Shown here piece after piece: positions 1 to 6,837 of a DNA stretch of 10,270 bases (positions are counted from its first letter, which is position 1; each line of letters starts with the position of its first letter). The stretch is from an uncultured Bacilli bacterium (lineage in GTDB: Bacteria; Bacillota_I; Bacilli_A; RF39; UBA660). The notes below the pieces were generated by a model. That model was given only the letters and a program-made list of their open reading frames with translations, was not told where the DNA came from and searched no databases. The translations under genes and the position numbers were made by a program. The stretch covers positions 1-10,270 of the forward strand of contig CAKPAT010000041.1 of NCBI GenBank assembly GCA_934133155.1, in the 5' to 3' direction.

Positions 1-366
1 ACTAGATCATATTATGATGGATTGAATCAAGTTTTAAACAAAATAAAAGAAGAACAAATTGAAGAACCTATAATCTTACATACAGATCAAGGTGCAGTTT
101 ATTCTTCCACTAGTTATAACAATCTTCTAAATGAATTTAATATTCAAAGATCCATGTCTAGAGCTGGAACTCCTACAGACAATCCCGTTAATGAATCACT
201 AAACGGATGGATTAAAGAAGAATTGTTTATTGATTTTGATTTAAAACATTCTAATGATGTTCCAAATCTAATAAAATTATACATTGATTATTATAATTAT
301 GAAAGACCTAGTTACGCATTAAATTATAAAACCCCAATCCAATATAAAATCGAATCAGGGTTTTAA
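1..366 (+). CDS. IS3-family transposase OrfB, C-terminal part (5' end cut by window)
   Basis: This is the DDE integrase-type transposase of an IS3/IS150-group element, which carries out strand cleavage and transfer. The frame is open from base 1, so the gene enters from the left and the TTG at 22 is only an internal Leu codon. The visible part has the second catalytic Asp in HTDQG and then GTPTDNPVNESLNGWIKEE, whose Glu is the third member of the DDE triad. It ends with the family's typical YIDYYNYERP and a TPIQYK-like tail, so the C-terminus looks intact. Translation stops at TAA 364-366, just before the presumed terminal repeat. The first catalytic Asp and the upstream helix-turn-helix OrfA would lie outside the window. 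Whether the element is active cannot be judged from this part. Confidence 0.9.
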   Translation, partial: TRSYYDGLNQVLNKIKEEQIEEPIILHTDQGAVYSSTSYNNLLNEFNIQRSMSRAGTPTDNPVNESLNGWIKEELFIDFDLKHSNDVPNLIKLYIDYYNYERPSYALNYKTPIQYKIESGF

Positions 367-405
367 GTGTCTTTTTAAACTGTCTACTTTTTTTTGACTA
401 GTTCA
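1..405 (+). mobile_element. Right end of an IS3/IS150-group insertion sequence (left part outside window)
   Basis: The stretch contains the C-terminal half of an IS3-type transposase, followed by about 40 bases resembling the element's right end. Read on the minus strand from 405, the end begins with TG, continues GAACTAGTC, then an A-run and GTAGACAG, the arrangement expected of an IS3-family terminal inverted repeat with 5'-TG. The exact boundary (405 or 407) is inferred, because the left end and target duplication lie outside the window. The element ends inside the 3' end of the neighbouring minus-strand gene. Confidence 0.7.
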
Positions 406-809
406 CAATTGGTGTCTCTTCTTTTTACTAAAGACTTTCTTATATCAGTCAAGTCATTATCTAAAGTTATATTCTCTTCATATTCTTCAGTTGGATTTTT
501 TTCCATTTGCTTTTCATAATAATGAAAAAGTGATAAATAATCTTCCTTAGAAATAGGAGTTCCAAAGCCTAGTCTAAACTTTTCATTGCCTTTTAAAATA
601 AGCGGATTATCTAATTTTTCACTATCTACAATAACAGGAACATTATTAACATATTTAGTAAAAAAGCCAACTCCAGGATTTGTAATCATTTCTAAATCAT
701 AAGAACAATTACCAGGGAATACTCCAGTCCTATTTATAGAAAAAAACATCACATGCTCACCAGTAAGAAAAACAGTGTAATTTCTATCATTAATTGATAC
801 TTCAAACAT
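384..809 (-). CDS. Hypothetical protein, 141 aa, C-terminus overlapping IS end
   Basis: I do not recognise this protein. It begins with a beta-rich N-terminus (MFEVSINDRNYTVFL) and has a hydrophobic aromatic region to about residue 60. An acidic, charged segment follows (residues about 95-120), then a basic tail. There is no signal peptide or membrane segment, so it is probably cytoplasmic. The start is well supported: AAAGGGTGA lies just upstream of the ATG at 809, and a near-consensus promoter lies at 841-869. The last six residues (ELVKKK) and the stop are encoded by the IS right end, so the natural C-terminus was probably lost or replaced by the insertion. The gene is monocistronic, and its third codon positions favour T and G like the other minus-strand genes. 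It is a real expressed-looking gene of unknown function, possibly truncated. Confidence 0.7.
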   Translation of the reverse strand: MFEVSINDRNYTVFLTGEHVMFFSINRTGVFPGNCSYDLEMITNPGVGFFTKYVNNVPVIVDSEKLDNPLILKGNEKFRLGFGTPISKEDYLSLFHYYEKQMEKNPTEEYEENITLDNDLTDIRKSLVKRRDTNCELVKKK

Positions 810-840
810 AAAATCACCCTTTCAAATAAATAGTAAAAAC

Positions 841-869
841 ATTATACTCATAACAGGTAAAATTTTCAA
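841..869 (-). promoter_or_regulatory. SigA-type promoter for the hypothetical gene
   Basis: On the minus strand, TTGAAA (864-869) and a perfect TATAAT (841-846) are separated by exactly 17 bases. Transcription would start near 834, leaving a leader of about 25 bases with the ribosome site AAAGGGTGA before the ATG at 809. This is the best-matching vegetative promoter in the window. Confidence 0.75.
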
Positions 870-1107
870 GATAAAATTAAAAAAATATAACTGATTTTAA
901 CATCAAAAAAGACACTCTTCAACATTTGATAAATATATAGAGGTGACATTCACACACAAAATTAAATATTGCTCTTTCTCATTATATGTAGGGTTATCCC
1001 TCACAACACCTAAATAATACCACAATTTACAAATATCGTCAAAATTACACCATGCAAACTATATAATATTTTTTTGGGGAAAATACGAGATAACCAACTT
1101 TAACCAA
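870..1107. other. Non-coding stretch between hypothetical gene and tRNA terminator
   Basis: Neither strand shows an ORF with a ribosome site and start codon in this AT-rich stretch of about 240 bases. It contains a short palindrome, AGGG-TTAT-CCCT, near 991-1002, and a TATAAT-like string near 1060, but no convincing promoter pair or RNA fold. I see no supported gene in it. Confidence 0.5.
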
Positions 1108-1131
1108 ATAAAAACCACTTAAAAAAGTGGT
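1108..1131 (-). terminator. Rho-independent terminator of tRNA-Thr
   Basis: On the minus strand the hairpin is ACCACTT, loop TTTT, AAGTGGT, followed by a T-rich tail. The stem is 1125-1131 with 1114-1120. It begins 12 bases past the tRNA 3' end, consistent with a single-tRNA transcript. Confidence 0.8.
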
Positions 1132-1142
1132 AAATTACAAAA

Positions 1143-1218
1143 TGGTGCTGGAAACAGGACTTGAACCTGCGACCTGCTGATTACGAAACAGCTGCTCTAC
1201 CAACTGAGCTAATCCAGC
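1143..1218 (-). tRNA. tRNA-Thr, anticodon CGT
   Basis: This is a 76-base tRNA with an encoded CCA end. The anticodon CGT (bases 1183-1185) sits in the loop TTCGTAA and reads the Thr codon ACG. The D stem GCTC/GAGC is fully paired, and the T arm GCAGG-TTCAAGT-CCTGT is standard with one G-U pair. G1-C72, C2-G71, G35 and U36 match known threonyl-tRNA identity bases. Two U-U mismatches are visible: position 7 with 66 at the base of the acceptor stem, and 31 with 39 next to the anticodon loop. It appears to be a stand-alone gene with its own terminator. The Thr(CGT) identity is secure; whether the mismatches matter is unknown. Confidence 0.95.
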
Positions 1219-1228
1219 AAACAACACT

Positions 1229-1234
1229 ATTATA
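1229..1234 (-). promoter_or_regulatory. Probable -10 element of the tRNA-Thr gene
   Basis: TATAAT on the minus strand lies 10 bases before the tRNA 5' end, so transcription would start close to the mature end. No good TTGACA-like -35 lies 16-18 bases upstream, which makes this a weak call resting on the -10 and its position. Confidence 0.45.
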
Positions 1235-1278
1235 TACCATTTTTTCTTATTTGGGTAGTAGTTTTAAAAATACTAGTG

Positions 1279-1284
1279 TATAAT
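1279..1284 (+). promoter_or_regulatory. Probable -10 element of the mutL-ffh operon
   Basis: GTGTATAAT ends in a perfect TATAAT (1279-1284), 23 bases before the mutL ATG. A good -35 at 16-18 bases is not visible; TTGGGT at 1251 is spaced too far. It is divergent from the tRNA promoter within about 50 bases. Confidence 0.45.
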
Positions 1285-1307
1285 TAAATAAAAAAGGTTG
1301 TGATTAA

Positions 1308-3122
1308 ATGGCAGTAATAAAAATAATGGATGAACTTTTAGCAAACAAAATCGCCGCAGGTGAAGTTGTTGAAAAATGTGCGTCCGTAGTAAAAGAATTA
1401 GTCGAAAACAGTATAGACGCTGGAAGTGACGAGATAAAAGTTGAATTAATAGAATCCGGTACAAAAGAAATAAAAGTAATAGATAACGGCAAAGGCATGG
1501 ATAAAGAAGACGCCATATTATCATTTTCTAGACATGCCACAAGTAAAATAATTGACGAAGACGACCTTTACCGCCTAACCACACTAGGTTTCAGAGGCGA
1601 AGCCCTTGCATCAATTGCTGCCGTAAGTAAAGTAGAAATGTATACATGTGCTAAAGACATTGGAACACATGTAACCATAAGCGGCGGAAAATTAATAGAC
1701 GTTTCAAATGGAGACGCCAGAAAGGGAACAACAATAAGTGTCAGTGAATTATTTTATAACACCCCAGCAAGACTAAAACATATGAAAAGCCTATACACTG
1801 AGCTCGCAAACATCACTGATTACATGAATAAACTAGCCCTATCAAGACCAGATATCAGATTTAGCTTAAAAAACAACGACACCATGTTACTTCAAACCGA
1901 TGGAAGTGGTAATATACTAAAAGTTATCAGGTCCATTTACGGTAGTGACGTCGCTAGAAAAATGGTTGCAATTGGAGATGAGAATAATGACTATGAAATA
2001 TCCGGATACATATCACTTCCAGAAATACATAGGGCAACCCGTAACAACATGGTAACCATAGTAAACGGAAGAGTAGTTAGAAACCAAGAGATAAACAAAA
2101 TAATAAACGATGCTTACCACTCATATAAACCAGATAATAGATATCCGATTACCGTTATAAATATCACCGTCGACCCCAGCGTCATCGACGTCAACATCCA
2201 CCCGACAAAAATGGACATAAAATTCAGTAAAATGGACACATTACTAGATTTAATAAGCAAAAACGTCATAAAAGCAATAAGTCATAGAAACCTAATACCC
2301 GAAGCAAGCATCAAAACACCAAGACCAAAATACGAAGAAATGACCTTAAACCTAGAAAGAAAACCAGACGAGGTAAAATCAAAAGAAGAGCCAGAAATCA
2401 TCAAAGAACCTGAACTAATCATAAATGATGAATTATACGAAAAAAACGAGTCAAAAAGCCAAGAAATAGAAAGTACCGAAGAACCAGAAACATACATAAA
2501 CGAAAAAGTCCCATACGAAAGCCTTATGCCAGAAATGTACCCAGTTGGACTAGTCCACGGTACATACATCATTTGTCAAAACGAAAAAGGCATGTACATA
2601 ATAGACCAGCACGCTGCAAAAGAAAGATGTAACTATGAAAAATTTAAAAAAGAAATGGGTAGTCCCAACATCGCTAGTACCCCATTACTATTTCCTATCG
2701 TCATCGAATTATCAAACGAAGAATTCCTAATTCTTAAAGAAAACATACAAATACTAAAAGATTTAAAATTTGACATTGAACCATTTGGCATCAACTCAGT
2801 AATCGTAAAACAGCATCCCGCATGGCTTATCAAAGGCAGTGAAGAAGAAGCTATCAGAAAAATAATAGAAATAGTAATACATACACAAAAAGAATTCAGT
2901 ATCGAAAAATTTAACGAAAAAATCGCCACCATGATGAGCTGTAAACACGCCATAAAAGCTAACATGAACATCACCATGGAAGACATGGAAGAATTAATCG
3001 ACGAACTAAGACACTGCAAAAACCCATTCAACTGTCCGCATGGAAGACCAACAACAATATATTACTCAAACTACGACCTAGAAAAACTTTTCAAAAGAAG
3101 TGGTTTTGACAACATAAAATAG
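1308..3122 (+). CDS. mutL: DNA mismatch repair endonuclease MutL
   Basis: MutL couples mismatch recognition by MutS to strand incision and removal. The N-terminal GHKL ATPase (about 1-330) shows NKIAAGEVVE (13-22), the catalytic Glu30 in KELVENSIDAG, DNGKGM (59-64), RHATSK (75-80) and GFRGEAL (94-100). An acidic, Glu/Lys-rich linker spans about 345-405. The C-terminal dimerisation and nuclease domain keeps the metal-binding set DQHA-AK-E (433-439), SCKHAIKAN (544-552), CPHGRP (576-581) and FKR (595-597). This marks the nicking type of MutL used by bacteria without MutH. At 604 aa the length is normal. The ribosome site before ATG 1308 is weak (AAAAAGG), but the N-terminus aligns well with the family. 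It is the first gene of a run with a desulfurase, a thiol-redox protein and ffh; no mutS is visible. Confidence 0.97.
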   Translation: MAVIKIMDELLANKIAAGEVVEKCASVVKELVENSIDAGSDEIKVELIESGTKEIKVIDNGKGMDKEDAILSFSRHATSKIIDEDDLYRLTTLGFRGEALASIAAVSKVEMYTCAKDIGTHVTISGGKLIDVSNGDARKGTTISVSELFYNTPARLKHMKSLYTELANITDYMNKLALSRPDIRFSLKNNDTMLLQTDGSGNILKVIRSIYGSDVARKMVAIGDENNDYEISGYISLPEIHRATRNNMVTIVNGRVVRNQEINKIINDAYHSYKPDNRYPITVINITVDPSVIDVNIHPTKMDIKFSKMDTLLDLISKNVIKAISHRNLIPEASIKTPRPKYEEMTLNLERKPDEVKSKEEPEIIKEPELIINDELYEKNESKSQEIESTEEPETYINEKVPYESLMPEMYPVGLVHGTYIICQNEKGMYIIDQHAAKERCNYEKFKKEMGSPNIASTPLLFPIVIELSNEEFLILKENIQILKDLKFDIEPFGINSVIVKQHPAWLIKGSEEEAIRKIIEIVIHTQKEFSIEKFNEKIATMMSCKHAIKANMNITMEDMEELIDELRHCKNPFNCPHGRPTTIYYSNYDLEKLFKRSGFDNIK

Positions 3123-3133
3123 GAGGAATAATA

Positions 3134-4231
3134 ATGGTTTACTTAGATTATAGTGCCACAAGTCCCGTAGATGAAAAAGTCCTAGAAAGCTTTAATAAAA
3201 CAGTAAAATACATTGGTAACCCCAATTCACTGCACAAACTAGGCCAAGAAGCTAAACATCTAATTGACTTAAGCACAGAGCAAATAACCCAAATATTAAA
3301 CTTAAAAGATAAAGAAATAATATACACATCCGGTGCTACCGAAAGCAACAACACCGTCATAAAAGCCATGGAGTTTTACCAAAATAGAGGGGAAAAAATC
3401 ATAACAACAAAATTAGAACACTCATCAATATATGCCCCACTAAAATACCTAGAAGAAAAAGGATTTGAAATAATATACGCTCCATTAATAAACGGTATAG
3501 TAGACATAAACGCTTTAGAGATTATGCTTAAAGACGTGACATTAGTGAGTATAAGCATGGTAAATAGTGAAACAGGAATAAGACAGCCCATCGAGCAAAT
3601 CGCCGAAATGTTAAAAAAATATCCTAAAACATATTTTCACACCGACATAACTCAGGCCATAGGCAAAATAAAATTCGACCTAAAAGATGTTGATTTTGCA
3701 TCATTTTCCGCCCATAAATTTTTTGGATTAAAAGGAGTAGGGGGACTTATAAAAAACAAAAATATAAATATAGTCCCTTTAATAAGTGGTGGAAAAAGTA
3801 CCACAAATTATCGTAGTGGCACACCAGCTACCCCATTAATCGTCAGTACCGCTAAAGCCTTAAGGCTAGTATATGAAAACCTAGAAGAAGAAAAAATCAA
3901 ATATCTAAATGAAAAAATCAAAGAAAATATCCAAAAATATCCAAACGTAATAATAAATAGCACTCAAAACTCCATTCCTCATATATTAAATTTCAGTGTA
4001 TTAAATATCAAACCTGAAACATTTATGCATAGCCTAGAAAAAGATGAAGTATATATATCAACCCAAAGTGCTTGTGCTAAAGGAAATTACTCCGAGGCCG
4101 TGCTTGCCCTGACAAACAATAAAGAAATATCAAGCCACAGCCTTAGAATAAGCATATCAAAAAAAACAACTGAAGAAGAAATAGACATATTTCTAAAAGC
4201 ATTTGAAAGGAGTATCAAAGAGTTATCATGA
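3134..4231 (+). CDS. Cysteine desulfurase, IscS/NifS class (aminotransferase class V)
   Basis: This PLP enzyme takes sulfur from L-cysteine, releasing alanine and forming an enzyme persulfide that feeds tRNA thiolation, Fe-S clusters or thiamine. Visible features are the start VYLDYSATSP, TSGATESNN, the HTDITQAIGK region, the PLP-binding Lys195 in SFSAHK, and the catalytic Cys314 in STQSACAKG. The latter is the longer mobile-loop arrangement (SxxSAC) typical of class I enzymes. At 365 aa it is slightly short for IscS but normal for NifS-like Firmicute proteins. AGGAGG at 3121-3126 overlaps the mutL stop and fixes the start at 3134. Its stop overlaps the next start (ATGA). No mnmA, thiI, iscU or nifU follows, so its acceptor is unknown; the chemistry is confident, the pathway is not. 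Confidence 0.93.
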   Translation: MVYLDYSATSPVDEKVLESFNKTVKYIGNPNSLHKLGQEAKHLIDLSTEQITQILNLKDKEIIYTSGATESNNTVIKAMEFYQNRGEKIITTKLEHSSIYAPLKYLEEKGFEIIYAPLINGIVDINALEIMLKDVTLVSISMVNSETGIRQPIEQIAEMLKKYPKTYFHTDITQAIGKIKFDLKDVDFASFSAHKFFGLKGVGGLIKNKNINIVPLISGGKSTTNYRSGTPATPLIVSTAKALRLVYENLEEEKIKYLNEKIKENIQKYPNVIINSTQNSIPHILNFSVLNIKPETFMHSLEKDEVYISTQSACAKGNYSEAVLALTNNKEISSHSLRISISKKTTEEEIDIFLKAFERSIKELS

Positions 4232-5145
4232 AAAAATTACTAATACTATTTTTACTAATATTCATTCCCATAAACACCGAAGCAAAACCAGTTACCACCG
4301 AAATATATTATGGTGTAACATGTCCTTATTGTCACGAAGAATTAAACTACCTAGAAAAACTTCAAAAAAGATTTAAAGATAATATCGAAATAAAAAAATA
4401 CGAAGTATGGGAAAACGAAGAAAACAATAAATTAATGGAAAGCAAAAAAGAAAACTTAAACGTCAAAGAAAGTGGTGTACCATTTACCGTAATCGGAAAC
4501 ACCGCATATCTTGGCTTTAACAGCCAAATACAAAAACAAATAGAAAGCACATTTATCAAAAATATTAAAAATCCAAGTTTTCCAGTTATAAAAGAAGCTA
4601 AAAATATGCCAAAACCCATCACATCAATATTTATGGGAATAATAGACCTCTTTAGCAAAGCTTCCATCATAACCATAATCGCTATTTCTATAATTTCCCT
4701 TTTAATAAATAAAAAATATATAATTTTAGCACCTATCACACTTTCACTAACATACATAATTTTAATACTAACAAATTCCTTAAACACTATTCCAAGCCTG
4801 CTTCTTACAGTAACAAATATCATGTTAATCATATTTTCCGCCTTACTAATAAGCCCGCAAAAAAAAGAAACCACATGCAAAAATATCATCATACCTGTAC
4901 TTGCTGGAATCTCACTTTCCTTACTGCAATATCAAAACGCCACACCAATATTACTAACCAAATATTTAAACGGTCAAACATTAAACATGATATTATATGC
5001 CATCTCATTTTTCATAGGCTTAACTATACTATGCTTAATCTTAAATAAACTACTAAACAAAATAAAAAACAAATATCTAATATCCGGAATATGCTTATTA
5101 ATAATCGCATGTATAACCATATTAATTCCAGATGTAATAATTTAA
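4228..5145 (+). CDS. Exported thioredoxin-fold protein (CPYC) with six-helix membrane domain
   Basis: This is a probable membrane-bound thiol-disulfide protein of 305 aa. Residues 1-19 form a signal peptide or anchor (MKK plus a hydrophobic stretch, possible cleavage after TEA). A short glutaredoxin/thioredoxin-like domain follows at about 22-112, with the redox motif CPYC at 32-35 and the expected cis-Pro85 in GVPFTVIG. The C-terminal part has about six hydrophobic helices (about 145-160, 164-182, 188-208, 219-236, 252-272, 283-301), recalling the six-helix core of CcdA/DsbD. It lacks a clear pair of membrane cysteines: those visible are Cys217 before helix 4, Cys269 in helix 5, and Cys289 and Cys295 in helix 6. 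It overlaps the desulfurase by four bases, so translation is probably coupled, and sits 14 bases before ffh. The redox domain is confident; substrate, direction of electron flow and family of the membrane part are not. Confidence 0.7.
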   Translation: MKKLLILFLLIFIPINTEAKPVTTEIYYGVTCPYCHEELNYLEKLQKRFKDNIEIKKYEVWENEENNKLMESKKENLNVKESGVPFTVIGNTAYLGFNSQIQKQIESTFIKNIKNPSFPVIKEAKNMPKPITSIFMGIIDLFSKASIITIIAISIISLLINKKYIILAPITLSLTYIILILTNSLNTIPSLLLTVTNIMLIIFSALLISPQKKETTCKNIIIPVLAGISLSLLQYQNATPILLTKYLNGQTLNMILYAISFFIGLTILCLILNKLLNKIKNKYLISGICLLIIACITILIPDVII

Positions 5146-5159
5146 AGGAGTGATAAAAA

Positions 5160-6467
5160 ATGTTTGAAAATTTAGGAGATAGACTAACAAATGCATTAAA
5201 CAAAATAAAGGGTTATGGCAAAATAACCGAAGATAATATAGGCGATGTTACAAGAGAAATTCGCCTTGCTCTACTAGAAGCTGATGTTAACTACAAGGTA
5301 GTAAAAGAATTTATAAATAATGTAAAAGAAAAAGCTTTAGGAGAAGAAGTAACCAAAAGCTTAAAACCAGGCGAAGTATTTGTTAAAATAGTTAAAGATG
5401 AACTTGTAGATTTACTTGGAAAAGAAGACGAACCATTAATCGTTGTAAAACCAATGACTATACTGATGATGACTGGACTTCAAGGAAGTGGTAAAACAAC
5501 CACCACCGGAAAACTTGCTTTATTGCTCAGAAAAAAATATGGCCTAAAACCATTAATGGTTGCCTGTGACGTATACCGTCCCGCTGCCATAGAACAATTA
5601 AAACAACTAGGAAAACAGTTAAACATCGAAGTATATTCAGAAGATATTAAAGATCCTGTAAAAATAGCACAAAACGCCGTAGAATACGCCAAAGAAAATG
5701 GCTATAACTATGTTTTAATTGATACCGCAGGAAGACTTCACATCGACGAAGAATTAATGGAAGAATTAGAAGAGATAAATAAACAAGTAAAACCTAATGA
5801 AATATTACTTGTAATTGACAGTATGATGGGTCAAGATGCGGTAAATGTTATAACCGGATTTAATGATAGACTAAATATAACCGGAGCCGTACTTACAAAA
5901 TTAGATGGTGACACCAAAGGTGGAGCAGCTTTATCAATAAGGCATCTAACAAACATACCAATAAAATTTATTGGTGTATCCGAAAAAATGGATGGTTTAG
6001 AAAAATTTTACCCAGAAAGAATGGCCAGTAGAATATTAGATATGGGCGATTTAATGGGCATGATTGAAAAAGCTGAAGGAGTATTTGATGAAGAAGCAGC
6101 TTTAAAAACCGCAAATAAATTAGAAAAAGGGAAATTCGACCTCGAAGATTTCTTAACCCAATTAAATCAAATAAAAAAATTAGGTCCACTAGAAAACCTA
6201 ATAAAATTAATACCAGGAGCTAAAAAAATGGGTTTAAATAATGTAAACATTGACCCAAAACAAATGGCCCATGTTGAAGCAATTATTCTTTCCATGACTA
6301 AAGAAGAAAGAAAAGACCCAAGCATATTAAAAGCAAGCAGAAAAAAAAGAATAGCAAGTGGTAGTGGAAGAAGTGTAGAAGAAGTAAACCGTTTATTAAA
6401 ACAGTTCGACCAAATGAAATTAATGGTTAAACAAATGAAAAACGGTAAAATGAAAATGCCTTTTTAA
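5160..6467 (+). CDS. ffh: Signal recognition particle protein Ffh (SRP54 GTPase)
   Basis: Ffh binds 4.5S/SRP RNA and the signal sequences of nascent chains, and docks with FtsY to deliver ribosomes to the membrane. The N domain carries ALLEADVNY (37-45). The G domain has the P-loop GLQGSGKT (106-113), DVYRPAA (137-143), DTAGR (188-192) and TKLDGD (246-251). The methionine-rich M domain (about 300-435) ends with the RNA-binding SGSGRS region and a Met/Lys-rich tail. At 435 aa the length is usual. AAAGGAG at 5144-5150 gives the start, and it overlaps the stop of the preceding membrane protein gene. The commonly adjacent ylxM and the usual rpsP/rimM/trmD neighbours are not present; here it closes the mutL operon. 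Its last codons form the left arm of the terminator. Confidence 0.98.
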   Translation: MFENLGDRLTNALNKIKGYGKITEDNIGDVTREIRLALLEADVNYKVVKEFINNVKEKALGEEVTKSLKPGEVFVKIVKDELVDLLGKEDEPLIVVKPMTILMMTGLQGSGKTTTTGKLALLLRKKYGLKPLMVACDVYRPAAIEQLKQLGKQLNIEVYSEDIKDPVKIAQNAVEYAKENGYNYVLIDTAGRLHIDEELMEELEEINKQVKPNEILLVIDSMMGQDAVNVITGFNDRLNITGAVLTKLDGDTKGGAALSIRHLTNIPIKFIGVSEKMDGLEKFYPERMASRILDMGDLMGMIEKAEGVFDEEAALKTANKLEKGKFDLEDFLTQLNQIKKLGPLENLIKLIPGAKKMGLNNVNIDPKQMAHVEAIILSMTKEERKDPSILKASRKKRIASGSGRSVEEVNRLLKQFDQMKLMVKQMKNGKMKMPF

Positions 6468-6480
6468 GGGCATTTTTTCT
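6453..6480. terminator. Bidirectional terminator shared by ffh and the cotD-like gene
   Basis: The stem AAAATGCC (6453-6460) pairs with GGCATTTT (6469-6476) around an 8-base loop that contains the ffh stop codon TAA (6465-6467). T-runs follow on the plus strand. On the minus strand the complementary hairpin is followed by CATTTT. The two convergent genes stop only 11 bases apart, so one hairpin probably ends both transcripts. Confidence 0.8.
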
Positions 6481-6736
6481 AAAAAATTTTATTTGCAAAC
6501 TTATTGCAGCAACCAGGATCGTTATTAATAACTTGATTTTCTTCAGAGCACGTATATTGTGGAGTATAAGTGTGATTATAAATATGACGGTTAATAACAT
6601 GCGTATGAATAGGACATACATGATTTACCTCATGACAAAATTCCTTAACCTCACAGTTGTTAATAACTGGTTCAACGATTGGATTTTGACCACAACAGTT
6701 TGCACCAAAACCCATACCGAAATTTTTCCTAAACAT
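6479..6736 (-). CDS. Small Cys/His-rich protein, CotD-like spore coat family
   Basis: This is an 85-aa protein with eight Cys (14, 15, 28, 34, 41, 63, 76, 77) and six His. The central run from CPIHTHVINRHIYNH to TPQYTCSEENQVIN resembles the core of Bacillus inner coat protein CotD, in which an HIHP-type segment is followed by NHH, a His-rich stretch and a P-T-S-x-x-N region. The N-terminus is Gly/Phe-rich without a signal peptide. The start has a strong ribosome site (AAGGGGG, seven bases before the ATG at 6736). The sequence CATACGATA about 22 bases upstream resembles a mother-cell sigma -10. If the assignment is right, the product is a disulfide- or metal-crosslinked structural coat protein. 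The similarity was judged by eye over about 35 residues, so a generic metal-binding protein remains possible. Confidence 0.6.
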   Translation of the reverse strand: MFRKNFGMGFGANCCGQNPIVEPVINNCEVKEFCHEVNHVCPIHTHVINRHIYNHTYTPQYTCSEENQVINNDPGCCNKFANKIF

Positions 6737-6758
6737 TTCTCTTCCCCCTTATCTAATC

Positions 6759-6767
6759 TATCGTATG
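6759..6767 (-). promoter_or_regulatory. Possible sporulation-type -10 (SigE/SigK-like) before the cotD-like gene
   Basis: On the minus strand CATACGATA fits the SigK-type CATAnnnTA pattern and partly the SigE-type CATACAnT. A CATATG lies 17 bases upstream, but no proper SigK AC at the expected place was found. No SigA promoter with good spacing was found either. The short distance to the ribosome site fits a promoter here. Confidence 0.35.
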
Positions 6768-6806
6768 CGAAATAAAAATACATGCATATGGCAAAAGTTT
6801 AGTAAA

Positions 6807-6837
6807 AAAGAAAAAACGTAGAAAAACTCTACGCTTT
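6807..6837 (-). terminator. Rho-independent terminator of the HIT gene
   Basis: On the minus strand the hairpin is CGTAGA-GTTTT-TCTACG (6817-6833), extendable by A-T pairs, followed by a run of at least six T. The TAG stop of the HIT gene (6829-6831) lies within the left arm. Confidence 0.85.

Noticed and set aside
905..916. AAAAAGACACT here is an 11-base inverted copy of the sequence just after the transposase stop (366-376), perhaps a remnant of a second IS end.
   Set aside because: The match is short, A-rich and not followed by the rest of the terminal repeat, so chance is likely in such AT-rich DNA.
991..1002. Small palindrome AGGG-TTAT-CCCT in the non-coding stretch before the tRNA terminator.
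   Set aside because: A four-base stem with no T-run, promoter or gene next to it is not enough for a terminator or operator call.
1304..1540. Minus-strand open frames covering the start of mutL, and similar ones over mutL, the desulfurase, ffh and sufS.
   Set aside because: They lie opposite strongly conserved genes, have low-complexity hydrophobic translations and no start signals.
6533..6775. Plus-strand open frame of 80 codons opposite the cotD-like gene.
   Set aside because: It has no convincing ribosome site or family resemblance, while the minus-strand frame has a strong ribosome site and CotD-like motifs.
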